DNA of 9,092 bases from the NCBI GenBank assembly GCA_017453705.1, contig JAFTEK010000284.1, forward strand, positions 1 through 9,092, given 5' to 3'. Position numbers and translations under genes: made by a program. Below, piece by piece: positions 1 to 6,466 of the stretch. The notes beneath the pieces are model-generated. The model did no database searches, was not told the DNA's origin, and was given only the letters and a program-made list of their open reading frames with translations. Each line of letters begins with the position of its first letter. The first letter of the stretch is position 1. The DNA comes from Treponema sp. (lineage in GTDB: Bacteria > Spirochaetota > Spirochaetia > Treponematales > Treponemataceae).

Positions 1-420
1 CTCGCAAAGCCTGCATTCAAGAAGCTCAACGCCGTCCTCCGCATACCGGAGAAGTCGCTTGTCTTCCATATATTCCAGTCGCTCAGGACATACCTCATAT
101 TCTGCCTGTCACTTGTCTTTTTCCGCAGCGCGGACATTGCGCAGGCACTTTCCGTCTATGGGCTTTTGCTAAACGCATGGGCTGCCCCCGCCGTAAGCCT
201 TGCCATGATTCACGGAAAGAAGCTCATCGCCGTCTCGTTTGTGGTTCTTCTTGCAGCCTCCCTTCTCCGCGAGAAATACGGCTATGCCCGCAGCTGGCTT
301 GCAAAACGCCCACTCCCAGTCCGCTGGGCGGCATACCTTGCCCTAGCCTTTGCCGTCCTGATTGAGGGGCAGTACGGGCCGGGCTTCGATGCGGCAGACT
401 TCATCTATCAGGGATTCTAG
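1..420 (+). CDS. MBOAT-family membrane O-acyltransferase, C-terminal fragment (5' end outside window)
   Basis: The frame is open from base 1 to the TAG at 418-420 and gives the last 139 residues of a larger protein. The visible part is strongly hydrophobic, with membrane segments near residues 28-42, 48-66, 72-88 and 105-122. Two landmarks match the end of AlgI/DltB-like MBOAT proteins: the segment LSLVFFRSADIAQAL, which corresponds to the family's late (V/F)FRA-type helix, and the extreme C-terminus GPGFDAADFIYQGF, which matches the family's closing FIY-x-x-F. Such enzymes sit in the inner membrane and transfer acyl groups, usually acetyl, to exported polysaccharides or cell-wall polymers. 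The catalytic histidine lies upstream and cannot be checked, and the acceptor is unknown. The gene is convergent with the YwqG-like gene, with 10 bases between the stop codons. It is GC-rich (about 60%). An internal TTG at 166 is not a real start. Confidence 0.8.
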   Translation, partial: LAKPAFKKLNAVLRIPEKSLVFHIFQSLRTYLIFCLSLVFFRSADIAQALSVYGLLLNAWAAPAVSLAMIHGKKLIAVSFVVLLAASLLREKYGYARSWLAKRPLPVRWAAYLALAFAVLIEGQYGPGFDAADFIYQGF

Positions 421-430
421 GGAAGCGGTA

Positions 431-1771
431 TCAGCCGCAGTCCCAGTTATACAGGATATCGGAGAAGTCCCGGCGGAGCAGGGCCTCTCGGCTTATGAAG
501 AAATTCGCCACCCCCATGTCGCCCCACATGATTTCACCGGAAGGGCTTCCACCAGTCCCGACGTACTCGCTGTCCATCTGGAACAGCAGCGTATCGTGCC
601 TGTCGGAGAGGGGGCGCGGGTCATACTGGGTAAAGTCCGGGTAGCCGCCCAAGTGATGCCCCAGACTCTGTTCGGCAAGCCCGCCGTATAAGTCCTCACC
701 GAACAAATCGTATGCCGTCGTCGAGTCATCCGGCAGGGGGAGGCCGAGCGCGTCGGCCGACTCTCGCACTGCGGCGATGAAACGCTCGTCGCTTGCAGGA
801 GAGATGGTGCTTTCTGCCTTTTCAAAGGCAAGCGCGAACTCCCCCTCGAAGGGGAAATTCTCTTTCTCCGCATCCGAAAGGCATCTGGAGTCCGGCACGC
901 CAAGGGAGCGCACGGCTTCATCCGTCACGCTTCCGTCCATGGACTCATGGTAGACGACACGCCAGTTTTTCTGCTCGGTCGGGGCATCCAAGTCCAGCCC
1001 GAACAAGCCGTCCCCGCCGCCGATAAAGAACTGGAGCAGACCCGTGGAAGGAAAGCCTTCGAGCGGGGGAATGTCCGCCATGTTCAGCTGTGCGAGCATT
1101 ATGAGCTTCCTTCCGTCCACGCCGACAGGATAAGCCTCTGCCGGGTTCCAATACGGCAGTCCGCCAAATTTGCTTGTGGTGAGCGCAAGCGGTTCGTCCG
1201 CCAGCCGCGCGTGTATGGCAAGCGAAGGAAGGGCAGTCCGCCGCCTTAGCTCAGCGACAAGCTGCTCCGCCTGCCCGCCCGTGTATAAGGAACTGGGGGG
1301 CTTCTCCTCGTTGTCACTGTACAGGGAAAGAATCAGGGAACGCTTGGGTTTTCTCTCGTCCACAATGACAAAAACCTTCTCCCCGCCCCCGATGGCTTCA
1401 GTCACCTTGTTGCGGCACAGGGCAAGACCCGTCCTGTATTCACTGCCTTCATAAGCGTAGCGGTAGCTTATCCTGCCCCTGTCCTTGAAAAATGACGAGT
1501 TTGTGACGGTCGCCGGGACGGTAACGCCCCGCTCAAAGATGCCCCGTATGCGGAGCCATCTGCGGAAGGCGTTCAGAATTCCGAACAAGGCGATTGCTCC
1601 CGGTATTATCGAATACACAATACTGCCGTCCGTCTTTATCTCCCGCTTGGAAATGACAAGACCGAATTTGTCATGCAGGAAGAAGAGGATGCCGCCAATC
1701 AGGATGCAGCAAAGGGAGACCGTCATCGTATAGTCGTTTTTCAGTGCCTTTTTGAGTGATAGCCTTTCCAT
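431..1771 (-). CDS. Two-TM membrane-anchored DUF3592-like/YwqG (DUF1963) protein
   Basis: A 446-residue protein. The open frame extends further upstream to 1924, but that part overlaps the GH3 gene and reads as shadow sequence, so the ATG at 1769-1771 (MERLSLKKAL) is chosen. It lies 11 bases after the GH3 stop, preceded by a purine-rich GAGCGGGG. Residues 1-70 hold two membrane helices (about 16-33 and 52-68). Residues about 75-155 resemble the beta-rich DUF3592 domain (VTVPATVTNSS, then YRYAYEGSEYRTG, then EKVFVIVDERKPKRS). Residues about 170-446 carry the YwqG/DUF1963 signature: FGGLPYWNPAEAYP (202-215), MLAQLNMADIPPL (225-237), PSTGLLQFFIGGGDGLFG (241-258), LGGYPDFTQYDP (374-385), and a final FSDILYNWDCG. 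YwqG proteins have no firmly established biochemical role. This is the last gene of the mraY-GH3 operon and is GC-rich. The fusion to a membrane anchor is the unusual point. Confidence 0.85.
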   Translation of the reverse strand: MERLSLKKALKNDYTMTVSLCCILIGGILFFLHDKFGLVISKREIKTDGSIVYSIIPGAIALFGILNAFRRWLRIRGIFERGVTVPATVTNSSFFKDRGRISYRYAYEGSEYRTGLALCRNKVTEAIGGGEKVFVIVDERKPKRSLILSLYSDNEEKPPSSLYTGGQAEQLVAELRRRTALPSLAIHARLADEPLALTTSKFGGLPYWNPAEAYPVGVDGRKLIMLAQLNMADIPPLEGFPSTGLLQFFIGGGDGLFGLDLDAPTEQKNWRVVYHESMDGSVTDEAVRSLGVPDSRCLSDAEKENFPFEGEFALAFEKAESTISPASDERFIAAVRESADALGLPLPDDSTTAYDLFGEDLYGGLAEQSLGHHLGGYPDFTQYDPRPLSDRHDTLLFQMDSEYVGTGGSPSGEIMWGDMGVANFFISREALLRRDFSDILYNWDCG

Positions 1772-1782
1772 ACAGCCCCGCT

Positions 1783-4617
1783 CTATGTGAAATAGCCCAA
1801 GCTGACAGGGTTCTTCTCCCCGCTTGAGAACGTCAGGTTCTTGAGGATTATACCAGGTTTGGCATCGTGAATACGGATTTCGTGCAGCCCCTTCCCCAGC
1901 TCCAGCTTGGAGGCGACGGCCCAAACGTAGCGTCCCATCGTGGTCCTACATTGGAACGAAGCCGCGGCCTCTCCGTCCACCAGTATGTTGATGACGGACT
2001 GGGAAAGGTTGTCGCCGTCCTTCATGTATTCCCCACGAATGGCATAGCAGGCATCCTGCTTGACATCGAGATACACGCTCTCCCCCTCCCCTATGGAAAA
2101 CGGCGTTTCGTCCTGAACCAAACGTCCGCCGTCCGGAAGGGAAACGACCGTCGCCTTGAAAAAGGGAATGTCCTTGAGCGGCCCCAGCTCGCGGCTCGAC
2201 ACGTTGCTGGCAAGTATAAAGGAGAGCACCTGCATGACCGACCGCTGCAGCTCCCCGATGGTCAGCTTGCCGGCGGCAAGGGCGGACTCTATGTTGTCGC
2301 TGAATACATTGCTCTCCGCTCCATCGTTGTCCACGACCATATAGACATTGTTGCCAGAACGAATCATGGAAGCAGTGTCTCGAATCGTTGGCTCGCCTCC
2401 AGACACACAGTCGTTCATGCATGCCCACCAGTCCGTCATGACTAAGCCGCCAAAGCCCCATTCATGTCGCAGCACCGTATTCACAAGTTCATAATTTGAA
2501 GCCGTCCAATGACCATTTAGAGAATTGTAAGAAGTCATCACAGCCCTTGCCCTTCCATACTTAACCGCAATCTCAAACGGCTTAAGATAGATTTCCCTAA
2601 GAGCACGCTCGGATACGATGTAATTTCCCTCCCGCCTAGCAGTCTCCTGATTATTGCAGGCAAAATGCTTAATGACAGCATGGCAGCCATTTTTTCGCAG
2701 GCCTGAAATTTCCGCACAAGCCATCCTACCTGAAAGAAGCGGATCTTCGGAGAAATACTCAAAGTTTCGCCCGCCAAGAGGATTGCGCTGAATATTCATA
2801 CCGGGTCCAAGGAGGGCATCTATTCCGTTCTCTTTAAGCTCCTCCCCTTCAAGGGCATAAAGCTCCTCAACAAGTCTAAGATTCCAAGAACTTGCAAGAC
2901 AAGTACCTGACGGCATGAGAGTGGCTTCTTTCCCTGTGTCCATCCGTATCCCAGAAGGACCGTCAGCACAACCGGCACATGGAATGCGAAAATCCGTATG
3001 CAACTTATCACTGACCCCCCCAAAGGCCGCAGCTATTCCTTTGGTCACTTTTTCGCTGAGCATACCTTCACCACGGGCAAACGTTGCAAGCTCCTTCACA
3101 TCCATCTGGGCTATGAAAGAATTCATTAGAGAAGGATCTTTCTTTAGATTATCAAATATTATTCCTTTAAAGCCTGTATAAGGGTAAGCCTCAGGCAGCC
3201 ATTTATCTATTCTTTGCTGAATGTCCGACTCGTTGGCTCGCGCTTTGTATGTATAATCGGCAGAATATGACAGGCAAGCATTATCCCCGTTTTTTGGGGC
3301 AGGACGTAAGACAGGAAAAGACGTTTCCGGTGCAACAGCCTGTTCCAGATGCCTCACGACAACGTCTTCTTGCAAATCAAGCATAGAGCCATCGTCAAGG
3401 GCAAGAGCTACAGCTGACAGGGAATCCGTTCCGACATATATTATGTAGCGCCCCTTTTCAAGCACAAGGCAGGACACATTTCCAGTGATGCCTGACTCAT
3501 CATAGGATGCCATATCGAATAAATTGAAGGAAAGCTCAATATCCTGACACTCACCTGGAGCAAGTTCCTCGCTCTTGGCAAAAGAAGCAAGAGAGCGGGC
3601 AGACTTACCCAGCTTACCTTGAGGAGCTTCATAATAAACTTGAATGATTTCCTTGCCTCTATACAGCCTGCTGATATTGCAAATCCTGCATCTAACGGTA
3701 ATCCTTGCATCCTCAAATCCGCTTTTATCTCCGCGTTCCAAGCGGGCAGTCAAGTTTTCAATGGAGAAATTCGCATAAGAGAGTCCATAGCCGAATGGAA
3801 AAAGAATCTTATCACGGGCAAATGTCATGAAATATCGGTAGCCCACGAAAATATCCTCGTGATAACAATTCCCCTGCCTGCTGCCGAAATTCCCCGTGGA
3901 AGGATAATCCGCGAGGGAATTTGCCACGGTGCAAGTCAGTTTGCCTGAAGGATACGAATGACCGGCTATGACATTGGCCGCGGCCCTACCCCCTTCCTGT
4001 CCGCCCTCCCAGGCATATAGCACGGCTTTAATCCGGTCTTTGAGCTTCGTCTCCAATAACCAGGACATATCAAGTATTCCGGACGAGTTAAAAACAACAC
4101 ATACAGAGTCAAAGGCAGAACATACAAGCCTCAAATTTTCAAGCTCAAGATTGCCAAGCCGGAAGCTGCCTTCCTCGTCCCTGTAGTCCTTGTCCTCACC
4201 TGAATTCCGACCAATGACAAACAAAGCCTTTTCTGACCTTTCAGCAAGTTTTTTTACAAATTCTGCATCAAGCGGCATCTCCTTCTGGCAATAAGGCTCG
4301 GCTGCCCAGAGATTACCACCATTGTCAAAAGGATTGTCTTTAATCCAGGCTTCATAAAACGAAACAAGCTCTGCGTCTATAGAAAAACCACAAGAAGAGG
4401 AAAGATCAAGCAAGGGTTCAATGAGATTTGTGGAATAATTACAATGTACGGAGCCTCCTGAACCAGTACCACTCTTGTACCACTCCATCTGGGCACGTCC
4501 AAAAACCGCGATTCTGTCCCCTTTACAAAGAGGAAGCATCTGCTGTTCATTTAAAAGCAGGACTATTCCTTCCTGAGCACACTCAAGACACTTTTCTGAA
4601 AAACTCATGGACATCAT
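1783..4617 (-). CDS. Glycoside hydrolase family 3 beta-glucosidase-type enzyme with permuted domain order
   Basis: A 944-residue protein with GH3 domains in reversed order. Residues 10-235 form the GH3 C-terminal alpha/beta sandwich, with the usual acid/base glutamate position at E141 in GRNSGEDKDYRDEEG. GYGLSY (276-281) leads into a fibronectin-III-like domain (about 285-415). The TIM barrel (about 500-805) follows: ADGPSGIR (551-558), RNPLGGRNFEYFSEDP (611-626), KHFACNNQE (650-658), and the nucleophile D729 in LVMTDWW. Residues about 815-930 look like an extra beta-sandwich, possibly carbohydrate-binding. Key catalytic residues are present, so retaining exo-beta-glycosidase activity (glucosidase or xylosidase) is expected. 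The same permutation is known in a GH3 subgroup including rumen Butyrivibrio beta-glucosidase. No signal peptide is visible, so a cytoplasmic location is inferred. Candidate ATGs lie at 4617, 4614 and 4608; the first is 3 bases after the mraY stop with CAGG upstream, suggesting translational coupling. GC content jumps inside the gene near 2280-2460. Confidence 0.93.
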   Translation of the reverse strand: MMSMSFSEKCLECAQEGIVLLLNEQQMLPLCKGDRIAVFGRAQMEWYKSGTGSGGSVHCNYSTNLIEPLLDLSSSCGFSIDAELVSFYEAWIKDNPFDNGGNLWAAEPYCQKEMPLDAEFVKKLAERSEKALFVIGRNSGEDKDYRDEEGSFRLGNLELENLRLVCSAFDSVCVVFNSSGILDMSWLLETKLKDRIKAVLYAWEGGQEGGRAAANVIAGHSYPSGKLTCTVANSLADYPSTGNFGSRQGNCYHEDIFVGYRYFMTFARDKILFPFGYGLSYANFSIENLTARLERGDKSGFEDARITVRCRICNISRLYRGKEIIQVYYEAPQGKLGKSARSLASFAKSEELAPGECQDIELSFNLFDMASYDESGITGNVSCLVLEKGRYIIYVGTDSLSAVALALDDGSMLDLQEDVVVRHLEQAVAPETSFPVLRPAPKNGDNACLSYSADYTYKARANESDIQQRIDKWLPEAYPYTGFKGIIFDNLKKDPSLMNSFIAQMDVKELATFARGEGMLSEKVTKGIAAAFGGVSDKLHTDFRIPCAGCADGPSGIRMDTGKEATLMPSGTCLASSWNLRLVEELYALEGEELKENGIDALLGPGMNIQRNPLGGRNFEYFSEDPLLSGRMACAEISGLRKNGCHAVIKHFACNNQETARREGNYIVSERALREIYLKPFEIAVKYGRARAVMTSYNSLNGHWTASNYELVNTVLRHEWGFGGLVMTDWWACMNDCVSGGEPTIRDTASMIRSGNNVYMVVDNDGAESNVFSDNIESALAAGKLTIGELQRSVMQVLSFILASNVSSRELGPLKDIPFFKATVVSLPDGGRLVQDETPFSIGEGESVYLDVKQDACYAIRGEYMKDGDNLSQSVINILVDGEAAASFQCRTTMGRYVWAVASKLELGKGLHEIRIHDAKPGIILKNLTFSSGEKNPVSLGYFT

Positions 4618-4620
4618 TAT

Positions 4621-5685
4621 TTACCTGATTTTGAAGAAAACCCCAAGCAAGCCCATAGTTATCAGCAGTTGAATTATAATGAACTTTATCAACACTTGGG
4701 TAGGCGACCAGCCGTGATTCTTGCGGTAATGATCATGCAGGGGAAAGCGTATATTGGAAAACACGCTTATATGGAAGAACCTCTTGAGTGCAACCTTAAG
4801 CAAGCCCATCCCCCCGTTCACAAAGATAATCGTGGACGTCACAAGGAACATAAAAGGATTGCCGCTTACCATGACGCAAAAACCGATATAAAAACCCAGG
4901 GCACGGGAACCTGCATCCCCCATCAGGACGGAACTCGGAAATGCGTTGTGCCATAGATAGCCCATGAGCACACCTATAAGGCAAAAAGTCATAAGCCCCC
5001 ATGACGCACCGGAATCAAGATGGGGAACAAGTAGGTAGGCTGAACTATTTACATGTCCCAAAACAATGTAGAAAATAAGCGCAAGGGTAAACAACGCGAG
5101 AATAACAAGCGATGAACTCAGTCCGTCCACCCCGTCAGTACAGTTGGTAGTGTTCACGGAAGTCCATAGCATAACTGTGGAAATCGCCACATAAAGCCAG
5201 GCAGGAACAGCTACAGAACCAGAAACAAAAGGGAGCCAGAATGACAGACGGCCATCATCCCCTTTCATAAAATGGGATAGCAGCAGCGAAGCGGACAGGC
5301 ACAGAATCAAGTCAAGGACAGCCTTTCGGTATTCCCCCCAGCCATTCAAACTCCTGTCATCAAGGTAGCCGGTCAGCATCATCAGCCAAGTCAAAAGCAA
5401 AGCCCCTGACTGCAACATGTCAAGCGGAGTAAAGGCTATACAGAGCAGAACGAAAAGGGTTATAAAGACCGCGCCCGCCCCTGTGGGCTTGCCCTTTGAT
5501 GCCTCCTTGGAAAGGGTAAACTCACGCCCCCTGTCATGTGGCAGCCGGGAGTAAAAAGCAGGCAGAAGCCCCTCGGTCAAGACGAAGGCTATGTACAGGG
5601 CAAAGACAATAAGAATAGCATAAGACTGCAAAAGCCTCGCAGGGCCAAAATAGTTCTTGAGCAGTCCACCCAGATAGTAAATCAT
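4621..5685 (-). CDS. mraY: Phospho-N-acetylmuramoyl-pentapeptide-transferase (MraY type)
   Basis: A 354-residue, multi-helix membrane protein of usual MraY length. The family transfers phospho-MurNAc-pentapeptide from UDP to undecaprenyl phosphate, giving lipid I on the inner face of the membrane. Visible motifs are GKPTGAGAVF (65-74), the metal-site aspartate pair in TGYLDD (D109, D110), NTTNCTDGVDGL (178-189), and HNAFPSSVLMGDAGSRALG (246-264) with D257. The late histidine motif is PLHDHYRKNHGW (315-326), where most MraY proteins have HHH. The N-terminus MIYYLGGLLK is a normal MraY start, supporting the ATG at 5683-5685 despite the lack of a Shine-Dalgarno. WecA/TagO-type transferases are the alternative, but the NxxNxTDGxDG and PLHxH context fits MraY better. 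It is first in an operon with the GH3 and YwqG-like genes. No mur, fts or other division genes are adjacent, unlike the classical dcw cluster. Confidence 0.9.
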   Translation of the reverse strand: MIYYLGGLLKNYFGPARLLQSYAILIVFALYIAFVLTEGLLPAFYSRLPHDRGREFTLSKEASKGKPTGAGAVFITLFVLLCIAFTPLDMLQSGALLLTWLMMLTGYLDDRSLNGWGEYRKAVLDLILCLSASLLLSHFMKGDDGRLSFWLPFVSGSVAVPAWLYVAISTVMLWTSVNTTNCTDGVDGLSSSLVILALFTLALIFYIVLGHVNSSAYLLVPHLDSGASWGLMTFCLIGVLMGYLWHNAFPSSVLMGDAGSRALGFYIGFCVMVSGNPFMFLVTSTIIFVNGGMGLLKVALKRFFHISVFSNIRFPLHDHYRKNHGWSPTQVLIKFIIIQLLITMGLLGVFFKIR

Positions 5686-5691
5686 TTTACC

Positions 5692-5720
5692 ATACTATCA
5701 AAAAGCAGGGGCAACTTCAA
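5692..5720 (-). promoter_or_regulatory. Candidate extended -10 promoter for mraY
   Basis: On the minus strand TTGAAG (5720-5715) is followed after 17 bases by TAGTAT (5697-5692), preceded by TGA, giving a TGn extended -10. Each hexamer matches the sigma-70 consensus at 4 of 6 positions. The -10 ends 6 bases before the mraY ATG, so transcription would begin at or next to the start codon. There is no Shine-Dalgarno in this gap, which fits a leaderless message. Found by eye only. Confidence 0.35.
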
Positions 5721-5809
5721 GACAGGGCTTTTTTGAAAATCCCTCTCGATTATTTTTCCACATTGTGATAGACTTCCTTCGCCAGCTTAAAAAAGGCGGC
5801 AAGCACTTT

Positions 5810-5816
5810 AGGAGAA
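5810..5816 (+). promoter_or_regulatory. Ribosome binding site that decides the thrH start
   Basis: AGGAGAA lies upstream of the ATG at 5828, with 13 bases between AGGAG and the ATG, somewhat longer than ideal. It favours this ATG over the in-frame GTG at 5765, which has no such sequence and would add 21 residues not seen in ThrH proteins. Confidence 0.55.
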
Positions 5817-5827
5817 TCAGCTGCTTT

Positions 5828-6433
5828 ATGGAAATTGTTTGTTTGGATTTGGAAGGGGTTTTGGTGCCGGAGATTTGGATTGCATTCTCAAAGGCCTCAG
5901 GAATAAGCGAGCTAAAAAGGACAACCAGGGATGAGCCGGACTACGACAAGCTTATGAAGTGGAGACTGGGCATCCTTAAAGAACACGGCCTTGGCCTAAA
6001 AGAAATCCAGGAGACAATAGCCAGCATAGACCCGATGGACGGGGCAAAGGATTTCTTGGACGAACTCAGGAGTTTCACCCAGGTCATAATCCTCAGCGAC
6101 ACATTCACCCAGTTTGCAGGTCCCTTGATGAAAAAACTCGGTTTCCCGACGATATTCTGCAACACGCTGGAAGTCGCCACGACAGGTGAGATAACTGGCT
6201 TTAGAATGAGGTGCGAAAACGGAAAGCTCACTACGGTCAAAGCCCTTCAGTCCATAGGATATGATACGATAGCAGCTGGGGATAGTCATAATGACCTAGG
6301 CATGATTCGTGCCAGCAAAGCAGGATTCCTATTCAGGTCAACAGAAAAGATAAAGGCGGACAACCCAAGCATACCTGCCTTCGAAGACTACGACAAGCTT
6401 TTGCATGCGATAAAAACAGCTGTTTCTTCTTGA
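5828..6433 (+). CDS. thrH: ThrH: phosphoserine phosphatase / homoserine phosphotransferase (HAD family)
   Basis: A 201-residue protein, close to the roughly 205 residues of Pseudomonas ThrH, and readily recognised from its start MEIVCLDLEGVLVPEIWIAF. HAD motif I is DLEGV with nucleophile D7 and general acid/base E9. Motif II is the serine in ILSDTF (S90). The motif III lysine is probably K133. Motif IV is AAGDSHND (D152, D156). TTRDEPDYDKLMKWRL (32-47) matches the ThrH cap region. Family members dephosphorylate phosphoserine and can pass its phosphate to homoserine, linking serine and threonine biosynthesis in the cytoplasm. The gene is divergent from mraY and 33 bases upstream of the DUF4912 gene. 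Neighbours give no amino-acid pathway context. The start is set by the typical N-terminus and the AGGAGA upstream. Assignment within the HAD superfamily is strong, but the true substrate in this organism is inferred. Confidence 0.93.
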   Translation: MEIVCLDLEGVLVPEIWIAFSKASGISELKRTTRDEPDYDKLMKWRLGILKEHGLGLKEIQETIASIDPMDGAKDFLDELRSFTQVIILSDTFTQFAGPLMKKLGFPTIFCNTLEVATTGEITGFRMRCENGKLTTVKALQSIGYDTIAAGDSHNDLGMIRASKAGFLFRSTEKIKADNPSIPAFEDYDKLLHAIKTAVSS

Positions 6434-6456
6434 AATAAGGATTGATTTGCTATAAG
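6430..6456 (+). promoter_or_regulatory. Candidate extended -10 promoter for the DUF4912-GH57-ankyrin operon
   Basis: TGCTATAAG (6448-6456) is an extended -10 element with TATAAG matching 5 of 6 consensus bases. TTGAAA (6430-6435), overlapping the thrH stop, is a possible -35, but the 15-base spacer is short. The ATG at 6467 begins 10 bases after the -10, and the intervening GATAGCCCCCT has no Shine-Dalgarno, so the message would have a leader of only a few bases. The operon could also be read from upstream together with thrH. Confidence 0.45.
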
Positions 6457-6466
6457 ATAGCCCCCT

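Noticed and set aside
389..440. Possible bidirectional terminator hairpin between the convergent MBOAT and YwqG-like genes (GCGG/CCGC around 425-438).
   Set aside because: The stem is only 4 base pairs with no T-run, and it overlaps the stop of the YwqG-like gene. Not convincing.
1772..1924. N-terminal extension of the YwqG-like frame back to 1924.
   Set aside because: It overlaps the GH3 coding sequence, has no family resemblance, and the ATG at 1771 sits right after the GH3 stop with a purine-rich leader.
1867..2445. A 192-residue plus-strand open frame opposite the GH3 gene.
   Set aside because: It is an antisense shadow in GC-rich coding sequence, with no recognisable domain and low-complexity composition. 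The minus-strand GH3 reading has clear motifs.
5765..5827. Upstream GTG start for thrH.
   Set aside because: It adds 21 residues absent from ThrH proteins and has no ribosome binding site. The ATG at 5828 gives the typical N-terminus.
5686..5827. The divergent mraY/thrH intergenic region as a small RNA or riboswitch site.
   Set aside because: No strong inverted repeat or known riboswitch landmark was seen in the 142 bases. Only the mraY promoter candidate and the thrH Shine-Dalgarno are supportable.
5939..6400. A 15-base direct repeat, GACTACGACAAGCTT, at 5939-5953 and 6386-6400.
   Set aside because: Both copies encode DYDKL within thrH, at two places where the family has similar residues. 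It is chance codon reuse, not a mobile or regulatory repeat.
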